64,000 nucleotides of DNA from Ruminococcus_G sp050944415 (GTDB lineage: Bacteria > Bacillota > Clostridia > Lachnospirales > Lachnospiraceae): NCBI GenBank assembly GCA_050944415.1, contig JBMNRA010000003.1:1-64000 (forward strand). The letters run 5' to 3'. The position numbers and the translations under genes were made by a program. Shown one piece after another: positions 25,191 to 33,840 of this stretch (positions are counted from its first letter, which is position 1; each line of letters begins with the position of its first letter). Below the pieces are notes generated by a model that saw nothing but the letters and a program-made list of their open reading frames with translations, made no database searches and had not been told where the DNA came from.

Positions 25191-26414
25191 ATGGATTCAA
25201 TTTTAATTAAACAGGCGCAAAAATATTGCCGGCATTTCGAAACGTTGTTTGATATTCACTGTATACCGGTAGACTGCACCAATAACAAACTTTATCTGGA
25301 GCAGGATGTGACAACCAAACTCTGTAAAACCTGCGAAAAATATCTTTCATCCAAATGTTACGGAATCAATGCCTTCATCCACGGCTGTCAGGAAGCTTAC
25401 CGCTGGGACGGCATGTATATCTATTTCTGCAATTTGGGTCTGGTTCTTGTAGCCACATTTATTTCCGATGAAAAAGGAAACCTGGCCGGCGGCATTGTGG
25501 CCGGTCCTCTCTGTATGGGAAATATGGATGATTATCTGTCAGAGATCCCTCATTCGGATCTGAGAAAGGTGGTGGCATCTATGCCCTGTTACCCACCGGA
25601 AAAAATCCAGAGTCTGGCAGAGGTAATGTCTGCCATTACCTCTTATATCTCCGGTATTTCCCATGGAAGAGCCGGCCGTTATTTTTACAGCCAGGAATCT
25701 CTGCTGAATAATATTTATGCAGAAAAAATCAAAAGTTTCAGTGAAAACGATTATTATACGTACCCCATCACCCAGGAACGGCGGCTCCGTTCCGCCATCC
25801 GCAACCGCGACAAAGAAGAAGCGGAAAACGTACTGAATCAGATTCTGGCCTATATTTACGTGGCGAATAATTCGAACCTGGAAGCCATTAAACCCCGTAT
25901 TACGGAATTGATGATCGTGATCTCCCGGACTGCCCTGGATGCCGGAGCCGATATGGAAAAGGTAGATCTAATCACCCAAAATTCCCTGAAACATATTGAT
26001 ACGTTTAAGACCATCGAAGATCTCAGTGCCTGGGTCTCCAATGTTATGCACAGTTTTATCTCCACGACTTTCGATTATGACCGCCTGAAACACGCGGAAA
26101 CCATTCACAAGGTCGACAAATATATCCAGACACATTATCAGAACAAGCTGACACTGGACGAAATTGCGTCCAAAACTTACCTGAGCAAAACGTATCTGTG
26201 CAGCATTTTCAAAAAAGAAACGGGCGAGACCATCACAAACTATATCAATAAGGTCCGGATCGAGAAAAGTAAGCTTCTCTTTTCCGATGAAAAACTCAGC
26301 ATCGTGCAGATCGCCAATATGTGCGGTTTTGAGGATCAGAGTTATTTTACAAAAATCTTCAAAAGTTATGTGGGCATGACCCCCAAGAAGTACAGAGAAA
26401 GCCGGAAGCGATAG
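25191..26414 (+). CDS. PocR-domain AraC-family transcription regulator
   Basis: A 407-residue regulator. The N-terminal 180 residues form a PocR sensory domain, with the cysteine set LCKTCEKYLSSKC (about 43-56) and the AGGIVAGPL loop; such domains are found in regulators of propanediol and corrinoid-dependent C1 metabolism. The C-terminal 100 residues hold the double helix-turn-helix of AraC proteins (LTLDEIASKTYLSKTYL... and IVQIANMCGFEDQSYF...). It probably senses a substrate of the adjacent methyltransferase and controls that gene. The ribosome site is weak. A terminator follows. Confidence 0.9.
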   Translation: MDSILIKQAQKYCRHFETLFDIHCIPVDCTNNKLYLEQDVTTKLCKTCEKYLSSKCYGINAFIHGCQEAYRWDGMYIYFCNLGLVLVATFISDEKGNLAGGIVAGPLCMGNMDDYLSEIPHSDLRKVVASMPCYPPEKIQSLAEVMSAITSYISGISHGRAGRYFYSQESLLNNIYAEKIKSFSENDYYTYPITQERRLRSAIRNRDKEEAENVLNQILAYIYVANNSNLEAIKPRITELMIVISRTALDAGADMEKVDLITQNSLKHIDTFKTIEDLSAWVSNVMHSFISTTFDYDRLKHAETIHKVDKYIQTHYQNKLTLDEIASKTYLSKTYLCSIFKKETGETITNYINKVRIEKSKLLFSDEKLSIVQIANMCGFEDQSYFTKIFKSYVGMTPKKYRESRKR

Positions 26415-26430
26415 CTTCCGGCCTTTTTAT
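26399..26430 (+). terminator. Terminator after the PocR regulator
   Basis: A 9-bp perfect stem GCCGGAAGC/GCTTCCGGC (26401-26409, 26414-26422), loop GATA, followed by CTTTTTAT. Confidence 0.88.
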
Positions 26431-26437
26431 GATCCTT

Positions 26438-28921
26438 TCACAGCTCCCAGTGAACCTGGCTCCCTTTTTCTGTCCGGGTAACCACCAGCTTCCGGTCAAT
26501 CTGTTCTTTCAGTTCTTCCACATGTGAAATAATCCCCACCAGACGGCTGGAGCCGGCCAGTTCATTTAAAATCCGCACTGCTCTTTCCCGGGCGTCCTCA
26601 TCCAGGGAACCAAATCCTTCATCGATAAACATGGTATCCATCCTGACGGCGCCTGCCGTACTGCTGATCACATCGGACATACCCAGCGCCATGGATAAAG
26701 CAGCCAGAAAAGATTCCCCTCCTGACAAAGTTTTCACATCCCGCACGCTGTCTGTTACCGGACTGTAAACATCCAGATCCAGTCCGCCCTGCCCCTGGGT
26801 GGAAAGTTTTTCTACCTCACGCAGACGCAGCATCAGCTGACCGGAGGTCATTTTCACAAAACGCTGATTGGCGCATCCTATGACATAGCCGAAGAACCGT
26901 CTCTGTATATACGTTTCAAAATCCATCTTTACACTCTGGCTCAAAGTTCCGTTGGCCGTTCTGGAAAGGGTCAGCAGAACTTCATACTCCCTCTGTTTTA
27001 TCTTACGCTCTTTTTCCAGCTGTTCCAGCCGCGCCATTACCTCGATGTTTTTCTTATTCTGCGCAAACAGGCGATGGCTTTCCTGTTCCAGCGTCTGTCT
27101 CTCCTTTTTATACCGGCGGATACGTTCTTCCATCTCTCCTGTGTCCATCCGCTCTTTTCCTTTGATCATTTCGCTGCATCGTCTGTAGTTTTCATCTGCC
27201 CTGATACATTCTTCATAGTAACTTTCAAGCTTTTTCTTCCAGTTCTCTGCCTGATCTCTGGTCTTTTTTATCTTCTCATACTCTTCCCTGGATATGCAGG
27301 ATTCCAAAAGAGCCTGCCGGAAATTTTCCTCTTCCTTTTTTGTTTTTTCCATCTCCCCGGCCTCCTGGCCTTTCAACTGCTCCAGCCGTCCTTCCCTTCG
27401 GCCGATCTCCTGCATACATTTTTGATACTGAAGAGTACATTTATCCTCTGCTTCCCGCAATGAATTCCGTATATTTTCCTCTTTTTTTCTGGCCGTTTCC
27501 ATGGCCGCTTTCAGACGTTCCACCTGCTGCTGACTGACTGCGTCCCGGGGCAGCGGCGCCTTATGCGGATGATGTACGGAACCGCAGACCGGGCAGGGAT
27601 TTCCTTCCTGCAGATCCGCCGCCAGAAGTCCTGCCTGAGCCTGGAAAAAAGCGTGATAGCCGTTCTCATAATCTTTTTCTTTCTCCCTTACCACATTCTC
27701 CTCTTTCAGCTTTTCTTTCTGAAGGCGGGTACGTTCTCTGGACAGCTTCATCAGTTCCCGAACCCGTGTTTTCATCATCCCCTCCGGAATATCTCTCATC
27801 TCTTCGGCCAGTTCATCCAAAGAACGCCGGTAAGTTTCCAGCAGCTTTTTTTCAGCGGCAGTCTCTCTCTCTTCCCGGACTCTTGTTTCTTTTATCTGCC
27901 GGTAAAGTTCCTTCTGCTTCTCCATATGGCGTTCTTTCTCTTCTACAGTCAGTGCCTTCTGAAGTGCTTCCAACTGACTTTGCAGGCTTCTTACAGACGG
28001 CTCCTGTTTTTTCAGTTCTTCCCGGCATATTTCCGCTTTTTCAAACTGTCTGAACAGGCTGTTGACAGAATCCGCCGCTTCCAGAAAACGTTGGAGTTCG
28101 TCCAGCTGTTTTTGATTCTCCGCAAGCTGCGTTTGCACCTTTTCTTCTTCTTTCCTGCCCTGTCCGCACATTTTCTTCAGATGCTGCAGTACCTGAGCAG
28201 AATCCGGATGTTCCAGGCCAGCTGACTCCTCTTGCCAGCGCTCTCTGTCATCATAATTTTGCGGGCAGTCTACATGATCAATCTCCCGCAGAAAAGCTTT
28301 CTGATAATCTTCCAGTTTTTCCTTTCCCTTTCTGGTTCTTTCCTTCAGGTTTTCCTGTATCCGGGAATAAATAGATGTATCAAAAATCCGTCCGAAAATC
28401 TGCTTGCGCTCCTGGGAAGGAGCATGGAGAAGTTTCAGAAAGTCACCCTGAGCAATCATTGTAATCTGAGTAAACTGCTGTACATCCAGACCCAGAATTT
28501 CTACGATTTTCCGGTTAATTTCCGTTTTATTTCCCGGCCATTCACTGCCGTCAGGCATAGTCAGAGACACCTGCGCCCGCTCCATTGTAAAATCATCTCC
28601 GCCGCTGCTTTTTCTTTTCTTTTTTCTTCTGTATTCAGGATTTCTGCGCACCGTATATTGTTCCCGTCGGTAGGAAAAGGTAAATTCCACAAAGGTTTTC
28701 GTATCTGTATCTGCGTACTGGCTGCGCATCATGGAACCGTCCCGTTTCATCCCGCTGGTGCGGTCATACAAGGCATAAGTAATGGCATCAAAAATGGTTG
28801 TTTTGCCTGCCCCCGTATCCCCCGTGATCAGAAAGATTCCATGCTGTACTCCGGAAAAATCCACAGTCACTTCCCCGGCATAAGATCCGAATGCGGAAAT
28901 CACCAGTTTCAGCGGCTTCAT
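26438..28921 (-). CDS. sbcC: DNA exonuclease SbcCD, ATPase subunit
   Basis: An 827-residue SMC-like ATPase that works with SbcD to cut hairpins and DNA ends. The N-terminal Walker A GDTGAGKTT is near residue 35. Long coiled coils flank a zinc hook CPVCG at about 440. The C-terminal ABC signature LSGGESFLAALSM and Walker B MFIDEGFGSLDED complete the ATPase head. It is shorter than E. coli SbcC because the coils are shorter, as in many Firmicutes. Its start overlaps the sbcD stop by 4 bases. It is the last gene of the folE-HD-folP-folBK-sbcD-sbcC run. Confidence 0.94.
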   Translation of the reverse strand: MKPLKLVISAFGSYAGEVTVDFSGVQHGIFLITGDTGAGKTTIFDAITYALYDRTSGMKRDGSMMRSQYADTDTKTFVEFTFSYRREQYTVRRNPEYRRKKKRKSSGGDDFTMERAQVSLTMPDGSEWPGNKTEINRKIVEILGLDVQQFTQITMIAQGDFLKLLHAPSQERKQIFGRIFDTSIYSRIQENLKERTRKGKEKLEDYQKAFLREIDHVDCPQNYDDRERWQEESAGLEHPDSAQVLQHLKKMCGQGRKEEEKVQTQLAENQKQLDELQRFLEAADSVNSLFRQFEKAEICREELKKQEPSVRSLQSQLEALQKALTVEEKERHMEKQKELYRQIKETRVREERETAAEKKLLETYRRSLDELAEEMRDIPEGMMKTRVRELMKLSRERTRLQKEKLKEENVVREKEKDYENGYHAFFQAQAGLLAADLQEGNPCPVCGSVHHPHKAPLPRDAVSQQQVERLKAAMETARKKEENIRNSLREAEDKCTLQYQKCMQEIGRREGRLEQLKGQEAGEMEKTKKEEENFRQALLESCISREEYEKIKKTRDQAENWKKKLESYYEECIRADENYRRCSEMIKGKERMDTGEMEERIRRYKKERQTLEQESHRLFAQNKKNIEVMARLEQLEKERKIKQREYEVLLTLSRTANGTLSQSVKMDFETYIQRRFFGYVIGCANQRFVKMTSGQLMLRLREVEKLSTQGQGGLDLDVYSPVTDSVRDVKTLSGGESFLAALSMALGMSDVISSTAGAVRMDTMFIDEGFGSLDEDARERAVRILNELAGSSRLVGIISHVEELKEQIDRKLVVTRTEKGSQVHWEL

Positions 28922-30069
28922 ATTTCTCCCTCCCCGGCTTCTTTTATCACATCACACATCACTTTTCTCTCTTCCTCTGTCATATCCCGCCCCTGCATTT
29001 CCTGAAAAAACTGCCGGAATGCTGTCATGGGATCCTCTTCCCACAGAATTTCCTCCCCTTGATGAAGCATCCTTCTGGTTCTGCTGTTTTCTATCTTTAC
29101 TTCCAGCAGATTGGGAAAATACTCTTCCAGAATATCCCTGGGCCGATACAATTCCTTTTCATCTGTCAGCGTCACGCTGATAAAATCGTCGCTTTTCCCC
29201 GCCGCCAGAACTTCTTCCAGTGTTCCCTGCCTTTTTGTCACATCCCGGTCCGGTTTCAGGGGGAGGGTTTCATATTGAATTCCCTCACCCTTTTCCCCCA
29301 GGGTCACCAGCAAAATCCCTTTTTTCTGTTTCCATTCACTGACGGAATATTTCATGGGTGATCCGCAGTAACGGATATAAGGTTCGCCCACCTGCTGAGC
29401 GCCGTGAATATGACCCAGAGCCGCATAATCAAATCTTCGGATCACCTCAATATCCACATTATCCAGACCTCCTACCTGAATAGTCTCCGAATCACTGCGC
29501 TGCAAAGGCAGGGTTCCCGCCGTGTAAAACTGATGAGAAATCAGCACATTCCTCTGCTCCCAGTCAGGAGTTTCCCGTTCCAGCAGCAGCCTTACTGTAT
29601 CATGGTAACTTTCCATCCTCTCTTCTCCCAGCACCTGCCTCACCGCCTGAGGACGAATATAGGGAAGCATGTAAAATGTCACATCGCCGTATTCGTCCGA
29701 GAGTGTCAGTTTCTGCAGATAATCCTCTGCTGTCCGGGGAGGCCGGGCAGCCACATAAATCCGGTGCTCTTTCAACAAAGCACTGGCATACTTCAGACGC
29801 ATAGATGAATCGTGATTTCCGCTTATTATCAGCACTGGAATCTGCGGCTTCATCCTGGACAATTCCGTTAAAAACCAGTCAAACAGCAGAACAGCCTCAC
29901 CTGAAGGCGACGGCTTATCATAAATGTCCCCCGCAATGACAATGGCATCCGGCTTTTCCCGGTCAGCCCAGCGAATGATCTGATTCAGCACCTGGCGCTG
30001 CAGATCAATAAGAGAATAACCGTGAAGATATCTGCCAATATGCAGATCAGATAAATGAAAAAAACGCAT
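28918..30069 (-). CDS. sbcD: DNA exonuclease SbcCD, nuclease subunit
   Basis: A 383-residue Mre11-like phosphoesterase, the nuclease of the SbcCD complex. Metal-binding motifs are in order: SDLHIGR (6-12), AGDIYDK, GNHDSS, SHQF and LGHIHG. The C-terminal region after about 280 is the capping and SbcC-binding part. It lies 34 bases downstream of the folate gene folBK and runs directly into sbcC. GAGGAAC precedes the ATG. Grouping with folate genes is probably incidental, but they may share a transcript. Confidence 0.94.
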   Translation of the reverse strand: MRFFHLSDLHIGRYLHGYSLIDLQRQVLNQIIRWADREKPDAIVIAGDIYDKPSPSGEAVLLFDWFLTELSRMKPQIPVLIISGNHDSSMRLKYASALLKEHRIYVAARPPRTAEDYLQKLTLSDEYGDVTFYMLPYIRPQAVRQVLGEERMESYHDTVRLLLERETPDWEQRNVLISHQFYTAGTLPLQRSDSETIQVGGLDNVDIEVIRRFDYAALGHIHGAQQVGEPYIRYCGSPMKYSVSEWKQKKGILLVTLGEKGEGIQYETLPLKPDRDVTKRQGTLEEVLAAGKSDDFISVTLTDEKELYRPRDILEEYFPNLLEVKIENSRTRRMLHQGEEILWEEDPMTAFRQFFQEMQGRDMTEEERKVMCDVIKEAGEGEI

Positions 30070-30103
30070 AAAGTTCCTCCCGTAACAGAAAAAGCCGCCC
30101 AGC

Positions 30104-30937
30104 CTACGGCTGCTGCGGCAATGTTTTCTTTAATTCTTCCCACAGTTCTCCTATGGTCCGGTTCAGCACCGGATGACGGACATGGGATGCGATCTGATCC
30201 AACGGCTTCAATACAAAATCTCTTCTGTGCATATCAATATGTGGAATATGAAGATCTTCTGTATCCATTATCAGGTCATCATACAGTAAAATATCCAGAT
30301 CCAACGTTCTGGGCCCCCAGCGGATTACCCGTTCCCGGCCAGCCTCTTTTTCAATTTCATGAAGACGATCCAGAAGTTCTTCCGGCGTCAACAGTGTCCG
30401 GATCTTCAAAACCCCGTTCATAAAATCATCCTGTTCTACTCCGCCGTAAGGACTGGTAGCAATAAAATCAGACACTTTTTCCACCTGGCAGCCTTCGGTG
30501 TTTTTCAGGGATTTCACCGCCTGATCAAGGTATGCGGCTTTATCGCCCATATTGGATCCCAGAGCAATGTACGCCTGATGCCACCGCCTTTCGATTTCCA
30601 CAGAGACCGTTTCCAGCGGCAATCCCACCGGTGCCCAAGGCTTTTTTATCTCCAGTTTTATCCCGCAAAGACGAGGCACCGTAAGCAGAAGTTCTTCCGC
30701 CAAACCTTCTACTATTCTCTCCAGCAACTGGAATGTATGACTTTCCACGTAATCTTTAATCTGATGACTCACCTCTCCGTAATGGATGGATTTCGTCAAA
30801 TCATCGCTTTTCCCTGCTTCCCGGATATCTGTATAAAGCACAGCAGAAACCATAAACTTCTGTCCCAGAACATTCTCCTCCGGAAAGACCCCATGTTTTG
30901 CAAATAATTCCAGATTTTTTATATATATTTTATCCAT
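30104..30937 (-). CDS. folBK: Bifunctional dihydroneopterin aldolase/HPPK
   Basis: A fusion that catalyses two successive folate steps. Residues 1-120 are FolB: dihydroneopterin aldolase, with the segment YIKNLELFAKHGVFPEEN and KPWAPVGLPLETV. Residues from about 123 are FolK: 6-hydroxymethyl-dihydropterin pyrophosphokinase, with YIALGSNMGDK and the signature RWGPRTLDLDILLYDD. The ATG at 30937 lies 5 bases after AGAGG; a GTG two codons earlier is less likely. It follows folP by 9 bases in the folE operon. Confidence 0.94.
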   Translation of the reverse strand: MDKIYIKNLELFAKHGVFPEENVLGQKFMVSAVLYTDIREAGKSDDLTKSIHYGEVSHQIKDYVESHTFQLLERIVEGLAEELLLTVPRLCGIKLEIKKPWAPVGLPLETVSVEIERRWHQAYIALGSNMGDKAAYLDQAVKSLKNTEGCQVEKVSDFIATSPYGGVEQDDFMNGVLKIRTLLTPEELLDRLHEIEKEAGRERVIRWGPRTLDLDILLYDDLIMDTEDLHIPHIDMHRRDFVLKPLDQIASHVRHPVLNRTIGELWEELKKTLPQQP

Positions 30938-30946
30938 AGCCACCTC

Positions 30947-31753
30947 TTATCTTCCCAGTATGGCTTCAGTCATCCGGATCACACGGCTGTTTTCCTTAAT
31001 ATCATGCACCCGGACAAAAGCACAGCCCGCCAGAACACCCAGAACAGTAGTTGCCAATGTACCTTCCACGCGCTGATCGGCAGGAAGATCCAAAGCCAGC
31101 CCAATCACAGATTTTCTGGAAGTACCAAGAAGCACCGGATAGCCCATGGAGCAGAACTGTTTCAGACAACGAAGAGCTTCCAGATTCATCTCATAGGTTT
31201 TGCCGAATCCAATTCCCGGATCCAGAAGAATCCTGTCTTTTCCAACTCCCGCTGCTTCTGCAATGCGGGCACATTCCAGAGTCTCCTCCATCATATCTTT
31301 CATAAAATCACGATAAACCGCCTGGCGCTTATTATGCATGAGACAGCAGACAGCTCCTGTCTGCGCCACAATGCCAGCCATTTTCTCATCATATTTAAAA
31401 CCCCAGATATCGTTGATAAGGTCAGCTCCTTCCGCGAGAGCCGCCCGGGCCACTGCCGATTTATACGTATCCACCGATACCGGTACATCAAATCTCTTTT
31501 TCAATGCAGCAATCACAGGAGCTGTACGCCCGATCTCCTCTTCATCAGAAATCTGCTGATGGCCAGGTCTTGTGGATTCTCCTCCCACATCAATGATATC
31601 CGCTCCTTCCCGGAGCATCTCTTCCGCATGGAATAACGCGCGATCCATGCTGTTCCATTTCCCGCCGTCAGAAAAGGAATCCGGGGTTACATTCAGTATT
31701 CCCATAATATAAGTCTTATGTGAAAGATCAAACTCTCTGTTTCCTATTTTCAT
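30947..31753 (-). CDS. folP: Dihydropteroate synthase
   Basis: A 268-residue TIM-barrel enzyme that joins p-aminobenzoate to hydroxymethyl-dihydropterin diphosphate, the target of sulfonamides. The pterin-binding motifs are clear: ILNVTPDSFSDGG (19-31), DVGGESTRPG, VSVDTYKS and DPGIGFGKT. It needs the product of the pabABC genes just downstream on the map and the folBK product of the next gene. It is 12 bases downstream of the HD-domain gene. No unusual substitutions were noted in the motif loops. Confidence 0.96.
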   Translation of the reverse strand: MKIGNREFDLSHKTYIMGILNVTPDSFSDGGKWNSMDRALFHAEEMLREGADIIDVGGESTRPGHQQISDEEEIGRTAPVIAALKKRFDVPVSVDTYKSAVARAALAEGADLINDIWGFKYDEKMAGIVAQTGAVCCLMHNKRQAVYRDFMKDMMEETLECARIAEAAGVGKDRILLDPGIGFGKTYEMNLEALRCLKQFCSMGYPVLLGTSRKSVIGLALDLPADQRVEGTLATTVLGVLAGCAFVRVHDIKENSRVIRMTEAILGR

Positions 31754-31765
31754 GGTTCCTCCAAG

Positions 31766-32242
31766 TCAATACTGTATCCTCATATTTTTCTTTTCTTTCG
31801 CCCAGTTGCAGCGTGGTTCCGCTGGACATCCGAAACAGAGTCTGGACATCTTATCCGCTCTGTACATAAGTGTATTGAAATTTTCCCCCGCTTCTTTTCT
31901 CCGGTGGTTTAAAATAGCATCTGTAATAACCGAGATTTCCTCCGGGGAAAACCCACAGTCAGGAAGAATTTTCCCCGCAATCTCTGCGCTGGCTTTTTCA
32001 TGGGGAATTCCCTGATCATACTGCAGTCTGCGCCCGATATCATGAAGCAGCGCGGCTCCGTAGATCACATCTTTCGGTATGGAAAGTCCGGCTTCCAGCA
32101 CATAAATGTAAGAAAGCCTGGCTACATCCAGAAAATGCTCTACCGTATGCCGACAAAATTCTCTCCCCTGTTCCGCCTCCAGCAGATTTTTCAAATGTTC
32201 CTGATACAGGGGATGGTTCCAGATCCGGTTCACCCGGCTCAT
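31766..32242 (-). CDS. HD-domain hydrolase in the folate operon
   Basis: About 158 residues of the HD phosphohydrolase superfamily. The metal ligands appear as H in CRHTVEHFLDVAR and the HD pair in LLHDIGRR, with a later histidine and aspartate in NHRR and RADK. The C-terminus has a cysteine cluster CFGCPAEPRC. It sits between folE and folP, and none of the other genes of the operon accounts for removal of phosphate from dihydroneopterin triphosphate. A role in that step is a reasonable guess but is not shown. MSRVNRI was taken as the start because the next ATG upstream lies in the folE stop. Confidence 0.8.
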   Translation of the reverse strand: MSRVNRIWNHPLYQEHLKNLLEAEQGREFCRHTVEHFLDVARLSYIYVLEAGLSIPKDVIYGAALLHDIGRRLQYDQGIPHEKASAEIAGKILPDCGFSPEEISVITDAILNHRRKEAGENFNTLMYRADKMSRLCFGCPAEPRCNWAKEKKNMRIQY

Positions 32243-32250
32243 ATCCTGCA

Positions 32251-32805
32251 TCAGTCTTTCACCATATGCATAAACATTTTCTGCAGTTCAAAATCCTCTT
32301 TAAATGCCCCTCTGGTCACAGTAGTTACCGTCTTGCTGCCCGGCTTCCGGATTCCGCGCATGGTCATACAGGTATGCTCGGCCTCCAGCATAACCATCAC
32401 TCCTTTGGGATTTAAACTCTCTTCCAGCGCATCTGCAATCTGAGAAGTCATTTTTTCCTGAATCTGAGCCCTTCTGGCAAAAACATCCACTGTTCTGGCC
32501 AGCTTGCTCAAACCTACCACCTTCCCGTTGGGTATGTATGCAATATGAGCTTTTCCATAAAAGGGGAGAAGATGATGCTCACACATAGAGTAAAAGGTAA
32601 TGTCTTTCTCAATTACCATTTCATTATTGTCTGCGGTAAACTGCTTTGCCAGATGTGCGGCGGCGTTTTCATGTAAGCCTCCATATACCTCTTCACACAT
32701 CCGGGCTATCCGATCCGGTGTTTCCAACAGCCCTTCCCGATCCGGATCTTCTCCAATTCCTTCCAAAAACATACGAATGGCTGCTTTAATCTTTTCTTTA
32801 TCCAC
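32251..32805 (-). CDS. folE: GTP cyclohydrolase I
   Basis: A 184-residue enzyme that turns GTP into dihydroneopterin triphosphate, the first step of folate synthesis. The zinc and catalytic motifs are present: SMCEHHLLPF, KVVGLSKLARTVD and AEHTCMTMRGIRKPG. The start was taken as GTG at 32805, 8 bases after AAAGGAG. A longer ATG reading would begin in the riboswitch and adds 66 residues of non-conserved sequence. It is the first gene of the folate operon and is preceded by a THF riboswitch, an intrinsic terminator and a promoter. Confidence 0.96.
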   Translation of the reverse strand: MDKEKIKAAIRMFLEGIGEDPDREGLLETPDRIARMCEEVYGGLHENAAAHLAKQFTADNNEMVIEKDITFYSMCEHHLLPFYGKAHIAYIPNGKVVGLSKLARTVDVFARRAQIQEKMTSQIADALEESLNPKGVMVMLEAEHTCMTMRGIRKPGSKTVTTVTRGAFKEDFELQKMFMHMVKD

Positions 32806-32866
32806 GAAACAGACTCCTTTCTTCGAAGCACTTTGTTTTTTCTGGAGACTGTTTTTCCATGTAAAT

Positions 32867-32928
32867 AAAAAAACATCTCCATAATGTGACAGACATATGA
32901 CTGAAATATCCCTACACAATATGAGATG
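32867..32928 (-). promoter_or_regulatory. Terminator/antiterminator platform of folE
   Basis: On the RNA strand, CATCTC ATATTGTG (32928-32915) can pair with CACATTAT GGAGATG (ending 32874), with one mismatch, and is followed by TTTTTTT (32873-32867): an intrinsic terminator. The same ATATTGT can instead pair with ACAATAT 13 bases upstream, directly after the riboswitch 3' arm, giving an antiterminator. Ligand binding would therefore decide whether RNA polymerase reaches folE. Confidence 0.65.
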
Positions 32929-32943
32929 CAATCCTATATTGTT

Positions 32944-33038
32944 GCAACGGGTGCAGATTTCATATCGTAAGACGAACTTTTCGTTTCGGCGGCAACTCCC
33001 CATCCACTGAACACTTGACGCATAAAATCCTATTTTGC
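32944..33038 (-). promoter_or_regulatory. Tetrahydrofolate (THF) riboswitch
   Basis: A 95-base leader element that matches the THF aptamer. P1 pairs GCAA (33038-33035) with TTGC at 32947-32944. P2 pairs GATTTTAT with ATGAAATC. The conserved GCGTCAAGTG segment matches the family GCGTTAAGTG, followed by GGATGGGGAGTTGCC, an ACGAA segment and TGCACCCG near the 3' end. It is read from a promoter at 33061-33088 about 15-20 bases upstream and is followed by a terminator/antiterminator, so it should lower folE operon expression when reduced folate is plentiful. Confidence 0.75.
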
Positions 33039-33048
33039 ATATTATCCT

Positions 33049-33840
33049 TCATCCACCACAATTATAGCACATAGTAACAAAAGCGCAAGGAGTATCTGAA
33101 GATTTCCTAAAGCAGCAGATTTCTGTACATTTTCTCTGCTTTTGGTAGAAAAATACGTTCCGTAAATTTTTTTCTCCCAGACTGGCCACCGGCATAATTC
33201 CCAGAAGTGAATTGGTAACAAAAGCTTCCTGAAAATTCTCTGTCTCTTCCGGACGGATAACTGTCTCACAAACTGAAAAATTTCTGATGATAAACGCTCT
33301 CACCGTTCCCGGAAGCAGTCCGCAGGAAACAGAGGGGGTATAGAGTCTGCCGTCTTTCACAAAAAAGATATTCGTCACAGCTCCTTCCGTAATCTCACCT
33401 CTGGTGTTTAAAAACAGCGGTTCATCCGCTCCTTCCCTTTTTGCTTTTCTCTTTTCCAGAATATTATCCCCATAGTTGAGAGTTTTCAGATAGGTAAGCG
33501 GAGAAGTTTCATTTCTTCTTACCTGGCTGAACGCAAGATGAAAACCTTTCTCGTAATCCGCCGGTTTATAAGGATTCTCGCGCTCTGAAAACAGAATGTT
33601 CTCACCGGTAACAATGATCTTGATCGCTCCCTGATCCATGGATCTTTCTTTCATCCAATCATAGATTTTCTCCGGTGTCAGCCATCGGTTCACTTCTTCT
33701 CTTTCTATCCCCAGCCGTCGGATTCCATGACGCATTCTGCTGATATGTTCCTTCAGAAGTATTGCTTTCCCCTGCTCTATCCTGATGGTCTCAAAGACTC
33801 CCAGTCCGAACGCCAGTCCCTCATCCATCTCCACTTTCAT
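33049..33840 (-). CDS. pabC: Aminodeoxychorismate lyase (class IV aminotransferase fold)
   Basis: A 263-residue PLP enzyme of the branched-chain aminotransferase fold that converts aminodeoxychorismate to p-aminobenzoate and pyruvate. Typical parts are EGLAFGLGVFETIR at the N-terminus, the lysine segment KTLNYGDNILEKRKAKREG, GEITEGAVTNIFFV and SCGLLPGTVR. It overlaps the end of pabB by 20 bases. The last 38 residues after SLGEK look unlike family members, and a 7-A run lies at that point; an alternative frame gives a more ordinary helical tail. The stop lies just downstream of the -10 box of the folE promoter. Confidence 0.85.
   Translation of the reverse strand: MKVEMDEGLAFGLGVFETIRIEQGKAILLKEHISRMRHGIRRLGIEREEVNRWLTPEKIYDWMKERSMDQGAIKIIVTGENILFSERENPYKPADYEKGFHLAFSQVRRNETSPLTYLKTLNYGDNILEKRKAKREGADEPLFLNTRGEITEGAVTNIFFVKDGRLYTPSVSCGLLPGTVRAFIIRNFSVCETVIRPEETENFQEAFVTNSLLGIMPVASLGEKNLRNVFFYQKQRKCTEICCFRKSSDTPCAFVTMCYNCGG
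33061..33088 (-). promoter_or_regulatory. Promoter of the folE operon
   Basis: On the minus strand, TTGCGC (33088-33083) and TATAAT (33066-33061) are 16 bases apart. The expected start of RNA is about 33053, some 15 bases before the THF riboswitch. The promoter lies inside the 3' end of pabC. Confidence 0.75.

Noticed and set aside
32806..33003. Longer N-terminus for FolE starting at an ATG at 33003
   Set aside because: The extra 66 residues cover the THF riboswitch and terminator and are unlike any GTP cyclohydrolase; the GTG at 32805 has a proper ribosome site.
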